In this document: positions 28,512 to 38,714 of the stretch, piece after piece
Numbering within the stretch: position 1 is the stretch's first letter
How the letters are laid out: each line of letters opens with the position of its first letter
Assembly (NCBI RefSeq): GCF_000227135.1
Contig: NC_018242.1
Coordinates: 503,629-560,916 of the forward strand
Origin: Leishmania donovani
Lineage: Eukaryota > Euglenozoa > Kinetoplastea > Trypanosomatida > Trypanosomatidae
Reading direction: 5' to 3'
Length of the DNA stretch: 57,288 nt
The notes under the pieces: generated by a model
What the model was told of the DNA's origin: nothing
Seen by the model: the letters and a program-made list of their open reading frames with translations, nothing else
Databases searched by the model: none
Position numbers and translations under genes: made by a program

Positions 28512-29754
28512 CGCGGTGACTAATCAATGACGAAGGGAGGCAAGAGGGGTTTAACTCGGTATGGCGGAGAGGGAGGAAGTGTCGAGGCCAAATACACGAA
28601 CACCCACGGACGGAGCCACGCCAGGCGGGCGTGGCGAGACAACAGGAATAAAAGCAGGAGAACGCGTACAATGAGCTCTCACAGGCAGGGCCGATCACAC
28701 AGGCACGCACAGCAGCGAGGGAGCGAGGTGCGGAGAAGCGTCAGCTGTGTGCGTATGCGCGTGCGTTCGCCCAGAAATATATATATATATATAAACGAAG
28801 AGACAGAGGGCGAGAGGTAGACGAGTAAAATAAGCCGGCCGGTATAACATGTATCTCTCTCACTAGATATATGCACGTATGCGTGTGTGTGTCTGGTGTC
28901 TGGGGTATTAGAAAAGAGACGAAGGGGTGGGGGTCGGCGGACGTAGGCTGTGGGGGCGTAACGGTCCCTGTGTGTGTGTGTATGAGTTCGCCAACCTGTG
29001 TGGCCTCGTACGTGACTGGGCGAGGAGGAGAAAGGGGTAGGGAGGGGCGCGCGGCAGCGACAACGTCTGTGATTGAGCAGAGGTTGCAAGGGAGGCGAGA
29101 GGGAAAGGCTGGGGCGGTCTGGAGCGTGGTGGTGGTGGAGACTGCTGAGCGTTGCGTGTGAACTTTAGCGTGTGTGTGTGTGTCACTCGTGAGATGCGTA
29201 ATCCTGCAACGTGCGCATGATTACCATGAGAGAGAGAGGGTGGAGAACGAAGAGACATCACCAAGTAGCTAGATGTGAATCAGCTGTGGACGTCAGAGGC
29301 TCGTGGCCCGCCTACAAGGGCCCACTGATCCTGTACGCGTGCATGCTTGTGCCTCTGCGCTTGGGGGTGGAGGTTGGGGCCTACTCGGGTGTGCTGAGGC
29401 TAGCGACGCAGGGTTACACAACGTACCTGAGCCTCCCCCCTCTCCCTCCCCAGCCCCATCAGCGGCAACCCCCTCAAACACCCTATCAACCGTCCACACA
29501 CACCCTCTTTCTCCAGGTCTCTTGTCTCGCCTCCAGCCTTTACATCTTCACTCTAAGCCTGACGTGAAAGATGCGAGAGAGGAGGGCATGGGGACCCGCA
29601 GAGGCGAACGGCGCGTGCGTGACGGTTTGGGCGACTTTCATTGCCGACACTTTAAGCGATGCAGTCGGATGCGGTTGGCTGGATGCACACACACACAAAC
29701 ACACACACAAACTCAACAACGATGAGAGAGGAGGGGGGCCACCAGAGGTTAGCG

Positions 29755-30373
29755 GCCGAGACACGCTTGCGCTCTGCGCTGCAGCATGTCTATTTCTCTG
29801 CCATGCAACATGAGGTCGAACCCCACTCTTGCACCGGGCCCTGTCACAGGCCCCTATCGCCTGGTGCGAAGCAGCTGCAGAGACACACGTGACAGCAGTG
29901 CACCAACTCGGTCATCTGAGGGCTCGGCCTCCGCCTCAAACTCTAGCCGCCACCCACCCGCCCTCACAGGTCGCCCCGCAGCCGCTCACGTTGTGCCGGT
30001 CGCCACACGGTGCGATCCCATCGCGATGGCACAGGCTCCCCAACAGTAGCAGGACGGTGTGAGGGCCGGGGGTGGGATGCGTTCGAGTCACNNNNNNNNN
30101 NNNNNNNNNNNNNNNNNNNNNNNNNNNNNNNNNNNNNNNNNNNNNNNNNNNACCTGACGGCCGCCATCCGCAGCGCCATCTTACTCTGACCTCCCTACGT
30201 TGTAGGTGCTTGACCCTGTCACCAGGAGAAGCGGTCCCGCACTGGCAGGGATATAGGAGGGAGAGGAGGGGGCGCTGCTGGGCTTCCTCCCCAGAGACAG
30301 AGTTGGGGTGCACGGATGACCCCCCCGGGAGCGCCACGCGCTGCCGGGTGCCCCCACCCCACCCCGTTTCACC
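29755..30373 (-). mobile_element. SIDER-type short retroposon, copy A (sense to the genes)
   Basis: This 619-base segment is nearly identical, in inverted orientation, to 54640-55423. The boundaries are where the two copies stop matching: one end begins GGTGA(A/G)ACGGGG and the other ends GTGTCTCGGC. Length, GC content, position in the 3' flank of a gene (CorA) and the internal GAGGCGGAGGCCGAGCCCTC block fit Leishmania SIDER2 elements, extinct non-autonomous relatives of ingi/L1Tc that sit in 3' UTRs and can destabilise mRNA. The family name is from memory; the repeat itself is seen directly. The strand given is that of the reading that starts GGTGA and ends CTCGGC. Confidence 0.75.
30092..30151. 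other. Run of N (60 bases) inside SIDER copy A
   Basis: The matching part of copy B (about 55012-55086) is 75 bases of readable sequence, so the true gap size is probably near 75 and its content can be predicted from the other copy. Confidence 0.95.
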
Positions 30374-30933
30374 AGGAGCACAGCCGCACACACCTACGAG
30401 GAAAAAACGGGAGAGGGGGAGGGGGCGAGACGGAGGGGGAGCGCGCCACAGAGACGCAGCGAGGGTCGACGGGTGGGGAGGGTGATTAAGGCGGAATGCA
30501 CCGTGAGACCGATAAATCGATGGGGACAAGAACGGCGACAGGACACACTGGCAGCACCAACAGCAGCTGCGGGCGTGGAGGGTCATGGCGCTCGGGTTGA
30601 GCAATCTCCGGCGTCATTCTTCCTGTGATCCTCCCCACGTCACCACACCACCCTTTTACCAGCACCAAAGCATACACCGACACCCCGTTAGACGCGGCGC
30701 ACCATTGAGCCAAGCGGCAAGAAATCGATATAGAGAGGCGCACACACGCACGCAGACAGCCAAGTGCAATCCCATCCACGCGCGCGCGCATACATCCACA
30801 GAGGCGCGGTGGCTGTCCGCAGAGGACACCAAAGAAAAGCAGAGTTAGAGGGGTGGTGGTGGCTGGGGCTGCAGTTCATCCGTTGAACGGGTCCGCCCTC
30901 CCCTCCCGCACGCCTAGAAAACGCGCCGGCGCC

Positions 30934-33438
30934 TCAGTGCTCGCGCACAAAGAGGACATGCATGGCGATGACCAAGATGATGCACAGGGTCCAAAAGAAG
31001 GCGTAGCCGTAGTCCCACGTCAGCTCCGGAAAGTTCTTCTGGAAGTTCATGCCATACACGCCAGCCAGGAACGTCACCGGTGTAAAGAGCATCGTCACGC
31101 GCGTCAGCACGGCCATCAGCTCAGTGGTGCGGAAGCTCTGCAGGGAGATGTGCAGGTTCAGCAGAGTCTTGGCGTCATCCCGCACCTCCAGAGCGCGGTC
31201 GCTGATCTCAATGCAGGACGCACACATCTGCCCCGCCATCTCACGCGAGCACAGCCGCAGCTTCGTGAACGCCTTGGCCAGAACTGCCTGGGTGACGTTG
31301 ATCATCCGGTGCTGCACGCTCGTGCGACGGTGCAGGTGGTGCAGGAAGCTGTTCATCTCCCCCTTGTTCATCGGCGAGCGGTCCTGCTCGTCCAGCAGCC
31401 GGCGCAGAAACGGCGACCGCGAGCTGCCGGCGAAGTGGTGCAGAATCCGCTTATCGATGTAGTGGCCGGACACCTCCGGCGTCGTCACGGCCGGCTTCTC
31501 CACGAACAGCTTCGCTTCGCACTTTTCAAGGAGCGCCGTGTGCACGTCGAGGCTGAGGTGGTACGTGTAGATGGCGTCGTCGATGATCTTGAGTAGGAAC
31601 TCCTGGAAGGATACGTTGCTGTTCTCGATGACCCTCTTCCACTGTGAGCGCAGGTTCGCCATGCTGTGCGTGTCGACGCGGTGCAGGGTAATGACGATGT
31701 GCTGCTTCAGGTCCACAACGATAATCCACCGATTCGTCAGCTCCATCACGCTGTCGTCGGAGATGGCGATCTTTTCGGTCGCCACACGCAGGTTGAGCAG
31801 GTACTGGCCAGCGTAGATGGGCGACTCGCAAACCTGCGGCAGCACCAGCGTGTGATCGCGGTCGACGAGGAACGACTCGCACAACTTGAAGCGGTTGGTT
31901 AGGTAGCGCAGTGTCGCGTTGTACTGTTGCCGGCTGGCGTCTCTGCCCGTCACGTCCACCCAATACCAGTTGAAGCTCTGCTCAAAGTACGAAGACTTGG
32001 CTCTGCGGGACTTGGAGGAGGAGGAGTGCGTCGTCGTCATCTCCTCCCAGGCGCGGCGCTCCTCCAGCGTCATCTCCGCCAGCTGGAAGACCTGCGAGTC
32101 TCGGGTCGGCATCGCCATCATGACCGGCTCGTCGTGGCCAGGCTTGGTCACTGAGGTACGCGGCTTGGCTGGAATGACCTGCGACTGTCCCTTGTGAACG
32201 AAGATCGGGTCACGGAGTTGGGAGGTGTGCAGCTCGACGTCGCGGAAGTGATTGCCAGAGCCGCCGCGGCTGTTGAAGTATTGGATACACACAACATCCT
32301 CCTTGTTGAGTACCGCATGAATGTGCGGTGCCGGACCGCCGGCGCGAGCTCCATCGTCCCGGTGCAAGAAGGCACCATACTTGGCCTTGCCGCGGCCGTC
32401 GGGAACGGTGGCGGAGGTGGCGTAGCGGGCGACGCTGCTGCCCGTCGCTGCGGTCGCGGCGCCGATAGCGCTGCCGCTGGGGGACGCGAAGGGGCCGTCT
32501 TTGGTGTCTGCTGCAGTGGCTAGCGTTGGCGTCGGCACCGCTGCGCCACTCGCCAAGTTGCTTGTGAGAGGGTCTTCAGAAGGAACCTCCTGGTAGCCGT
32601 GCCGCCCGTGAGCGCCGGCGCAGCACTCCTCTTGCCCCCCTCTCTCACGGCTGCCAAATCCTACGACAGCGCCCCCCCTGCTCAGCAGCGGGGAGCGCAC
32701 GAGCCGCGGCGCATCGTTGTATGCGACTCGCAAATGGTGGCCCTCTGTCAAGTGGTGGCCGAGCAAGCCCTCCTCGATCGGGTCGTTGAGGGTGCGCCAC
32801 ACGTTGGAGCGCGGCACAATGATGAAGCGATTGCTCGACGACGACGACGACGACGACGATGACTTCGACGATGACGAGGAACGGCTGGGGCGGTGGCTGG
32901 CACTCCTGGGGTCAACACCAGTGGTGGCGCGCGAGCGGGCATCGCGGGACGGCCGCGTGCAAGTCGACGTAGAGGCCGAGCGCGAGCTGTTGCGCGAACG
33001 GCGACCACGGCGACGGTGGCGGCGCCCGCGTGACCGCTTTGACTTGCTCTTGTACGTGGACGCCGAGGACGCGGCCGAGTCCAGGATCTGCTGCTTCGCT
33101 TGAGCGAACTCCTCCCTGGTGAGCCCGCCCTTCTGATGCAGTTCGTGCAAACCCCTGATCGACTCCACAATCTCGAGTGGCCGCCGCGCGTAGGAATGCG
33201 CATTGCTCACGCGAGCCTCCGCGGAGGCGAGCGGCACCACGACGTTAGCGAGGTTCTGCACACGTGGCGGTAGTGGCGCATGGCTGGACCCCAGCTCGCT
33301 CGCCGCGCTAGGGTGCTCGACGGAGGGCGGGGTGAGGAAGGTGGAGGTGCCAAGGTTCGTCAGCCGATCCGGCGACGTCATGGTAACCTCCTCTGCCCGT
33401 AACGACGCCGGAGTCTCCGTTGAGGCGTTAGATGACAT
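30934..33438 (-). CDS. CorA-like Mg2+ transporter with SHOCT-like and RS-rich N-terminus
   Basis: This 834-residue protein ends in a CorA/MIT module: a long cytosolic domain (about 480-770), a first membrane helix, the ion-selectivity motif GMN at residues 796-798 (within GVYGMNFQ), and a second helix close to the C-terminus (FFWTLCIILVIAMHVLF). CorA proteins are pentameric channels for Mg2+ and related ions. The N-terminal half is unusual. Residues 89-120 (LEIVESIRGLHELHQKGG and LTREEFAQAKQQIL) read like a SHOCT domain, a short helix hairpin often found in oligomeric proteins. It is followed by an Arg/Ser-rich stretch (about 121-220) and a poly-Ser run encoded by GAC/GAT repeats on the opposite strand. 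The start at 33438 was chosen because the frame above it begins in spacer sequence; ATGs slightly downstream are possible. The membrane it sits in cannot be told from sequence. Confidence 0.9.
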   Translation of the reverse strand: MSSNASTETPASLRAEEVTMTSPDRLTNLGTSTFLTPPSVEHPSAASELGSSHAPLPPRVQNLANVVVPLASAEARVSNAHSYARRPLEIVESIRGLHELHQKGGLTREEFAQAKQQILDSAASSASTYKSKSKRSRGRRHRRRGRRSRNSSRSASTSTCTRPSRDARSRATTGVDPRSASHRPSRSSSSSKSSSSSSSSSSNRFIIVPRSNVWRTLNDPIEEGLLGHHLTEGHHLRVAYNDAPRLVRSPLLSRGGAVVGFGSRERGGQEECCAGAHGRHGYQEVPSEDPLTSNLASGAAVPTPTLATAADTKDGPFASPSGSAIGAATAATGSSVARYATSATVPDGRGKAKYGAFLHRDDGARAGGPAPHIHAVLNKEDVVCIQYFNSRGGSGNHFRDVELHTSQLRDPIFVHKGQSQVIPAKPRTSVTKPGHDEPVMMAMPTRDSQVFQLAEMTLEERRAWEEMTTTHSSSSKSRRAKSSYFEQSFNWYWVDVTGRDASRQQYNATLRYLTNRFKLCESFLVDRDHTLVLPQVCESPIYAGQYLLNLRVATEKIAISDDSVMELTNRWIIVVDLKQHIVITLHRVDTHSMANLRSQWKRVIENSNVSFQEFLLKIIDDAIYTYHLSLDVHTALLEKCEAKLFVEKPAVTTPEVSGHYIDKRILHHFAGSSRSPFLRRLLDEQDRSPMNKGEMNSFLHHLHRRTSVQHRMINVTQAVLAKAFTKLRLCSREMAGQMCASCIEISDRALEVRDDAKTLLNLHISLQSFRTTELMAVLTRVTMLFTPVTFLAGVYGMNFQKNFPELTWDYGYAFFWTLCIILVIAMHVLFVREH

Positions 33439-34346
33439 GAGGCCGCGCGCCGGGTGCGCTGATTCACACAAGGACCCTCTCTCTCTTCTTGTAAGAGCAG
33501 CCACAGCAGTGTGGTGTGCACGCACGCCGCGCGGCGAAGCCCCTCAGGCTTTCCCTGATTATGAAGGACGCGCAGGCCTCCGGCCAGCGTCGGCGAGTAG
33601 TAAATAGAGGTGAGGCCGAGAAGAAGACCGTCGGCACCGGGCCTTCTGCAAAGTGGTGCGCCGCTTGAGATTGGCGTATTATATGTGTGTGGGGTGTGCT
33701 TGCGGCGAATTCTTTTTTGAGAATGGGGAGGGGGTGTGGGGCGTGAGAAGGACGCGAATGCGGAGAGGGCCGCATATCTGTTCAGGTGGAGCCGCGCGTG
33801 CGTGTGCGTTCAAACTTATGCAGACAAAGAAACGGACAAGCGCACGCTGCGCTACACGAAGTCGCGACGACGCTGACGGGCACGCCGTGACGCGCGTTCA
33901 CGGGTCCGCCTTTCGCTTCTCGCCCGCACAGCGAGACGAAAAGGGGCAAGGGGACGGGGGTGCGGCAATGCTCAACGGTGCACACACACACGCACACACA
34001 CGCACACACACACACACACACGCACGCACACACACGCACACACACACACACACAACTGTTCATGCGACGGTTGAACTCTGTGGCGTCGTCACTTCGATTA
34101 CTTGTAAAGCTGCGAGCTGCTACACACACACATACACACGCACTGGAGCTCAGCGCTCTCGCTACAGCCGCGTCTCTGCGTGTGTGTGTGTGTGTGTGCG
34201 TGGCTTCAATGCAGCTGCAAGACGCAACGCCGAGGGAGACAGCTGCAGCACGAGTTACGAAAGAAGAAGCTAGAGCCCAACGGCCAGACTTTGCAAACCT
34301 TACGTTCCCCACCAGCACCAAAATACATCGACTCAGATCCGCACCA
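33439..34346. other. Intergenic spacer with a long CA-rich array
   Basis: This is the 5' flank of CorA and 3' flank of EIF4G2. Apart from the CA array (own entry) and a GT array near 34180-34198 there is little structure. The array pair CA then GT, about 130 bases apart, could form a hairpin in the RNA. Confidence 0.6.
33981..34054. repeat. (CA)n/(CGCA) microsatellite, about 74 bases
   Basis: This is the longest dinucleotide array in the window: CA units interrupted by CG. On the transcribed strand it is GT/GCGT-rich and falls in the expected 3' UTR of EIF4G2. Confidence 0.95.
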
Positions 34347-37300
34347 TTACTCAGCCTTGCCACCGCCACCGCCGGTGCCTCGACGCGAGTCCTCGCGCAA
34401 AATGCCGCGACCATTGCCACCGCCGCCACCCCCTCGATGAAGTGCGGTGCCGTTGCCGCGGCTACCACCACTACCGCCGCGGCCACGGTCAAAGTGGCCG
34501 CTGCCTCGCCCGGAGCGCGAGCCGCCGTGCTGACGGTCGTAGCGACCCCCACCGCCGTGGCGGCTGCCATCGTGACTACTAGCGTAGTTCGATGACGTCG
34601 ACAACGACCCTGTAGGCTGCTGCTGCAGCGATTCGTCTTTGCTGCCCCCTGCCCTGGAGTGCCGCTCGTTTCCGCCCTCTCCTTGGCTGCGGCGACGGTT
34701 CTTGTAGGAGTTGCGGTACAGTCGCTTGCTGCTGCCCCCGTCGCCGCGTGCTGTCTGGAAGGAGCCGTTGCTCTGGTTGCTCCGCCGTGGTGACAGCTGC
34801 CGCTCCGAGTGGCGGCTGCTGGTGTGCTCGCTGTCTGCATCGCGGCGCGGTGGGTGGCTGTCGCGGGGGCGGAACTCACCGAAGCTGCTGGCGTTGGAGC
34901 TCTGCAATCCATCCACAGACCCCGTTCCCCCGCCAACGCCGCCACCGTTGTTGCCGTTGCCGTTGCTATTCGTAGCCACTGCACCGTTCACGGAGCGCAT
35001 AGAAATGCTGCCGCTGAGCAGGATGTCATCGGTGCCGCGGCGATCCATGATACGCGGGTACTCGGCGCTCGGCGGTGCAGCCAGCGCGTGGCCGCCCTCT
35101 TGGGTTGGTTTCTCGATGGCACCATCGCGCTCCGCCTCGTAAAAGCGATCTGCCCGCTCCATCGTCTCGTCGGACACAATGTGCATGCACACAAACTTGC
35201 GCAGCACTCGGGCTGCGGCCGACATCGTCATGGGGCGAGGCGTGTAGCGGAGAATCTCGTAGACCTCGGTCACAACGGCGATCTCGCGTTCCGCGCGTGC
35301 CACGCCGTCGACGGTGATTTGAAGGAGGTCCATGCTGTCCTCCACGAGAGCATCACCGTTGGAGCACAGCTCTGCGATGAGAAGCGCGCTAAGCACCTCC
35401 GCAGCAAGCGTCGAGTCGCGGCTCGTCGTCCGAGGTGACGTGCGCAGCTGCTCGAAGATGACTTCTCGTGAAGGTGAGCCGGTGCGGAAGGCGTGGTAGA
35501 GCCGCAACTCCAGCGACTGCTGTCGCACGTCGCTGAAGCCGACGATGTTATCGAGCAGCGCCTGCGCCTCGCTGGGGCCGCCGGACATCACGAGACTGTG
35601 CAGCACAAGCAGCGGTCGGTACCGCACGAAGCACTGCGCCTCCGTCGACGCCTGCCACGGCAGCTTTTCCGGGGCGACGAGCACATGTGTCATGTATTTT
35701 CCTACTTCGACGAGGTAGCTGCGCACGGCGGGTGGAGCGGTGTACACGAGCAGCTCGAGGCCCTCGTTCAGGAGCTCTTCGTCGTAGACGACACGCGCGT
35801 GGTCGGACAGGACGAGTTGCGCCCAGAACTGGAAGACGTGGAGGTCCTCGTAGAGCTTACCTTCGATGGCACGCTGCAGGGCCTCCATGGCGGCCTCGTG
35901 CAGCTGCTCGCGACACATCGCCACCGTCTCCGCCGCCTCCTCGCTGCTCGCGTTCGTGTGCGCCGTCAGCTGCTCTACGCAGGCGACAAGCACGGCGCCG
36001 GTCTGCTTGCGTGTCTTCTCTTCCTTGACAACGGAGAGACAGCGGTCCATCCACGCCCCGAGGGCCGGCAGCACATTGCCGTACGTGTCGAAGAGCTGCA
36101 CGGCCACCTCATCGGCGCTGCATTGGCCACTGGAGAAGGCCGCCATCAGCTTCGCGATAGCCTCAGGGCGCACGTGCTGAAGAGTTGACCGCGACGTTAG
36201 CGTGACGGTGGGGCGTGTGATGGCGCCAGTAACAGGAGACTCGGTGGCGGCCATGCCGTTGATCGAGCCGGCTGAGTCGCTAAGACTCACACTGCCCACC
36301 TGCTTACTGCGTGGCGCTGGCAGAGGCTGCCCACCCACCATCGTGGAGCTCATCGACAGCTGCCCGCTCGCGTCTGCCGCAGTGACTACTGGCAACGCCG
36401 CTGTAACCGACAGCGGGGCGGGTGAGACTGCGGAGACCACCCCCTGCTCAGAGACGTCGCAAGGCGGCGGTGACTGCGTCGGCGAGATGTGCGTCAGCTG
36501 AGGCGTCACGAAAGCCGCCACACTCGGCGTACCACTCATCATCGGCGAGGCCGGCTCCTTGGGCAGCATGGCCCGCAGGTCATCGACCGTAGACATGAGC
36601 ACGAAGCGGCAGCGGCTGATGGCATAGTGCTTCACCCAGTACTCCAGCTGGCTCAGCAGCTGCGGCAGCATCCGGCGCCCCTCTGCGGAGTGTACAAAGT
36701 AGCGCTTCTTGGCGGTCTTTACGACGGTGATAATCTCGTCCACCTGCGACTCCGTTGGTGTGTACGACGGCGGCACGGCAAACTCTCCGAACTCGGAGCC
36801 GAGACAGCAGATGCGGAAGATGACGGAAATAACAGAAGCGGCGACGATATCGCGCAGGAACAGCTCGCACACGAATCGGACGTTGCCACACATGCGGTCG
36901 CGACGCTCCTTCTCCGTCTCGCCGCCAATCGCCTGAGCGCCTTCGATGGCGGACGTCAGCGGGGAGGACACGTCGTCCGCCGCCGTCGACATCGTCGTCG
37001 GACTGGACGCGTCCGTCTCCTCAGCTCGGATGCTCTGCAGAAACTCGGCCTGGCAGCGCTTCAACAAAGCCATGCGCAGACGGTACTCAAGGCTCTGTGT
37101 CTTGTCACCGACGATGTGCTGTCCTTGCGGCACCTTGCAGAGGGCCGCGATGAGGTCGGCGTAGCTGTGGCTGAAGTGCTGCTCCCGCACCGCCTTGGTG
37201 AAGAAGGCGTCCACGATCTTCGTCATCTGCTCCGCGTTTGCCTCTGGGATGGGTAGGCGAAGCAGCTCGTTCTTGACTTCGCGAAACTTGACCGGGTCGG

Positions 37301-38714
37301 TGGTCACCTTGTTCAGCACCGCCACCACCATGTGGTGGATCTTCTTCTTCTCCACTTCGCCGAACAGACCCCGGCGGCGCAGCGAGCCCTGCGCCAGCGA
37401 GATCGGTGCCTCCTGGCGGCCCTCCCACACATCACCGAGCGCCTCCAGCGCATTCGACTTCTTCGCTGCGACGCTGGTGCCGGTGCGCAGGGCAGCAGAG
37501 GAGCCGAACCCGCCGCCGTCCCGGCTGGGCAGGTCTGCCAGCGCGCCGATCCCAGTCTTCGAGCTGCCGACGGAGCTGAGACTTAGGCTGCCCTTCTTCC
37601 CCTTCTTTGCGGCAGCTCCTATGGCACTCGGAGTCGGGCTCGTGCCGCCCATCCGCAGCGGCGTAAACTTGGCCGCTCGCTCGTTGAACTCGTGCACGAA
37701 GCGCTGCACCCCGGGAGGGACGTGCGCCGTCTCATGGCGGTACTCCATCATCCACGCGGCGATATGCGCCGCATCAAAGGCCACCATCTCACACGTGGTG
37801 CGCAGCTGCGGTGGCACCGCCGGCGGCTCGTCCTCTGGCGCAGCACTCGGCTCCGCTGCCACCGCCGTCGCCTCATCCCGGCCGTAGTTTTGCGGCACCG
37901 CGGCGGTCTCCCGCTCTTCCGCGCCTACCCTCGTGGCGGCATCGGACGACCTCTGTGCTTCCCCAGCGGTCTCACATCCCTCCTCCTGCTCTGCTGCAGC
38001 CGCCTCGGGCACTGTCTTCCCGTCGGCCCTGCCGGCACTGCTTACTACTTCCGCAGCAGGAGCAGCAGCAGCGTCATCCTTTGTGGCAGTGTCCTTCTCC
38101 GCCTCGTCAGCGGTGACGACTGCGAAGCTACGTGACGGTGCCTCATCGGCAACGTAGTCGAGCGAAGCGTCTGTTTTACCTCCCTCCTCTTCCTTTGCCG
38201 CGCTTTCAGCCTCGTCGGCTGCAGTGGGCGCTGCAGCGTCGTCCGGCGCGTCCGCCCCTATCTGCGCTGTCGCCGCGCTCTCAGTCTCCGCTGGAGCAAC
38301 AACCACGGCGGCAGCAAAGTCCTCTTCGAGAGGTTTGTTGGCGGCTTCCTGCTCGGCCGGTGCCACCGTCACGACCTCTTCCTTTGCCGCCTGCTTCTCT
38401 GTTGCTTCCCGGGAGCGCGACTTGACGGCCTCGGTGGCTGCTGCAGCGGCCGCGTCTTCTACTCGTGCGTCGGCGCGTGGACCGGCAGCGGCGACCTCCG
38501 CCTCCTCGATAGTGGGTGCTGAGCTGGCGTACGGCAAGGCCTGCATGCCGTCTGCGTACTTGGTGAGGCGCTGCCGGGGACCGAACAGGATGTCGTTGAG
38601 GGTGGACGGGAAGGCGTAGAAAGAGCTCGGACTGCTGCGTGATCCCTCCAGATTCCTCGGCACCGAGCTGCACCGCCGCGCTGGCAACAGCACACCACGA
38701 CCTGCGTGCTCCAT
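34347..38714 (-). CDS. EIF4G2: Eukaryotic translation initiation factor 4G, EIF4G2 type
   Basis: This 1455-residue protein has one MIF4G domain at about residues 445-705. It opens RRRGLFGEVEKKKIHHMV, continues LNKVTTDPVKFREVKNELL and IVDAFFTKAVREQHFSHSYADL, and includes GNVRFVCELFLRDIV, the HEAT-repeat surface that binds eIF4A. The N-terminal 430 residues are Ala/Glu-rich and probably disordered. A second helical region follows (about 850-1200), and the C-terminus (about 1340-1455) is Gly/Arg/Ser-rich with RGG-like repeats, likely to bind RNA. Leishmania has five eIF4G homologues; the placement between TOP2 and an actin-like gene matches EIF4G2 as I recall it, and the large size agrees. The role in translation is inferred: unlike EIF4G3, this paralogue is not well tied to a cap-binding partner. 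No clear Y-x4-L-hydrophobic eIF4E motif was found. Confidence 0.88.
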   Translation of the reverse strand: MEHAGRGVLLPARRCSSVPRNLEGSRSSPSSFYAFPSTLNDILFGPRQRLTKYADGMQALPYASSAPTIEEAEVAAAGPRADARVEDAAAAAATEAVKSRSREATEKQAAKEEVVTVAPAEQEAANKPLEEDFAAAVVVAPAETESAATAQIGADAPDDAAAPTAADEAESAAKEEEGGKTDASLDYVADEAPSRSFAVVTADEAEKDTATKDDAAAAPAAEVVSSAGRADGKTVPEAAAAEQEEGCETAGEAQRSSDAATRVGAEERETAAVPQNYGRDEATAVAAEPSAAPEDEPPAVPPQLRTTCEMVAFDAAHIAAWMMEYRHETAHVPPGVQRFVHEFNERAAKFTPLRMGGTSPTPSAIGAAAKKGKKGSLSLSSVGSSKTGIGALADLPSRDGGGFGSSAALRTGTSVAAKKSNALEALGDVWEGRQEAPISLAQGSLRRRGLFGEVEKKKIHHMVVAVLNKVTTDPVKFREVKNELLRLPIPEANAEQMTKIVDAFFTKAVREQHFSHSYADLIAALCKVPQGQHIVGDKTQSLEYRLRMALLKRCQAEFLQSIRAEETDASSPTTMSTAADDVSSPLTSAIEGAQAIGGETEKERRDRMCGNVRFVCELFLRDIVAASVISVIFRICCLGSEFGEFAVPPSYTPTESQVDEIITVVKTAKKRYFVHSAEGRRMLPQLLSQLEYWVKHYAISRCRFVLMSTVDDLRAMLPKEPASPMMSGTPSVAAFVTPQLTHISPTQSPPPCDVSEQGVVSAVSPAPLSVTAALPVVTAADASGQLSMSSTMVGGQPLPAPRSKQVGSVSLSDSAGSINGMAATESPVTGAITRPTVTLTSRSTLQHVRPEAIAKLMAAFSSGQCSADEVAVQLFDTYGNVLPALGAWMDRCLSVVKEEKTRKQTGAVLVACVEQLTAHTNASSEEAAETVAMCREQLHEAAMEALQRAIEGKLYEDLHVFQFWAQLVLSDHARVVYDEELLNEGLELLVYTAPPAVRSYLVEVGKYMTHVLVAPEKLPWQASTEAQCFVRYRPLLVLHSLVMSGGPSEAQALLDNIVGFSDVRQQSLELRLYHAFRTGSPSREVIFEQLRTSPRTTSRDSTLAAEVLSALLIAELCSNGDALVEDSMDLLQITVDGVARAEREIAVVTEVYEILRYTPRPMTMSAAARVLRKFVCMHIVSDETMERADRFYEAERDGAIEKPTQEGGHALAAPPSAEYPRIMDRRGTDDILLSGSISMRSVNGAVATNSNGNGNNGGGVGGGTGSVDGLQSSNASSFGEFRPRDSHPPRRDADSEHTSSRHSERQLSPRRSNQSNGSFQTARGDGGSSKRLYRNSYKNRRRSQGEGGNERHSRAGGSKDESLQQQPTGSLSTSSNYASSHDGSRHGGGGRYDRQHGGSRSGRGSGHFDRGRGGSGGSRGNGTALHRGGGGGGNGRGILREDSRRGTGGGGGKAE

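Larger units (their letters stand above)
28512..30933. other. Spacer: USP 5' flank and CorA 3' flank with a SIDER element and gap
   Basis: It contains a TA array (about 28777-28793), GT arrays (near 28971-28981 and 29170-29181), a CA array near 29690-29708, and the SIDER copy with its N run, listed separately. Purine-rich patches just above 28512 (about 28532-28548 and 28565-28580) are candidate pyrimidine tracts for the USP gene. No gene seen. Confidence 0.6.

Noticed and set aside
31526..31963. Alternative minus-strand frame inside CorA
   Set aside because: Overlaps the CorA reading frame with no domain of its own.
32836..32862. Acidic poly-Asp frame on the plus strand
   Set aside because: The trinucleotide repeat encodes poly-Ser in the real CorA frame on the minus strand.
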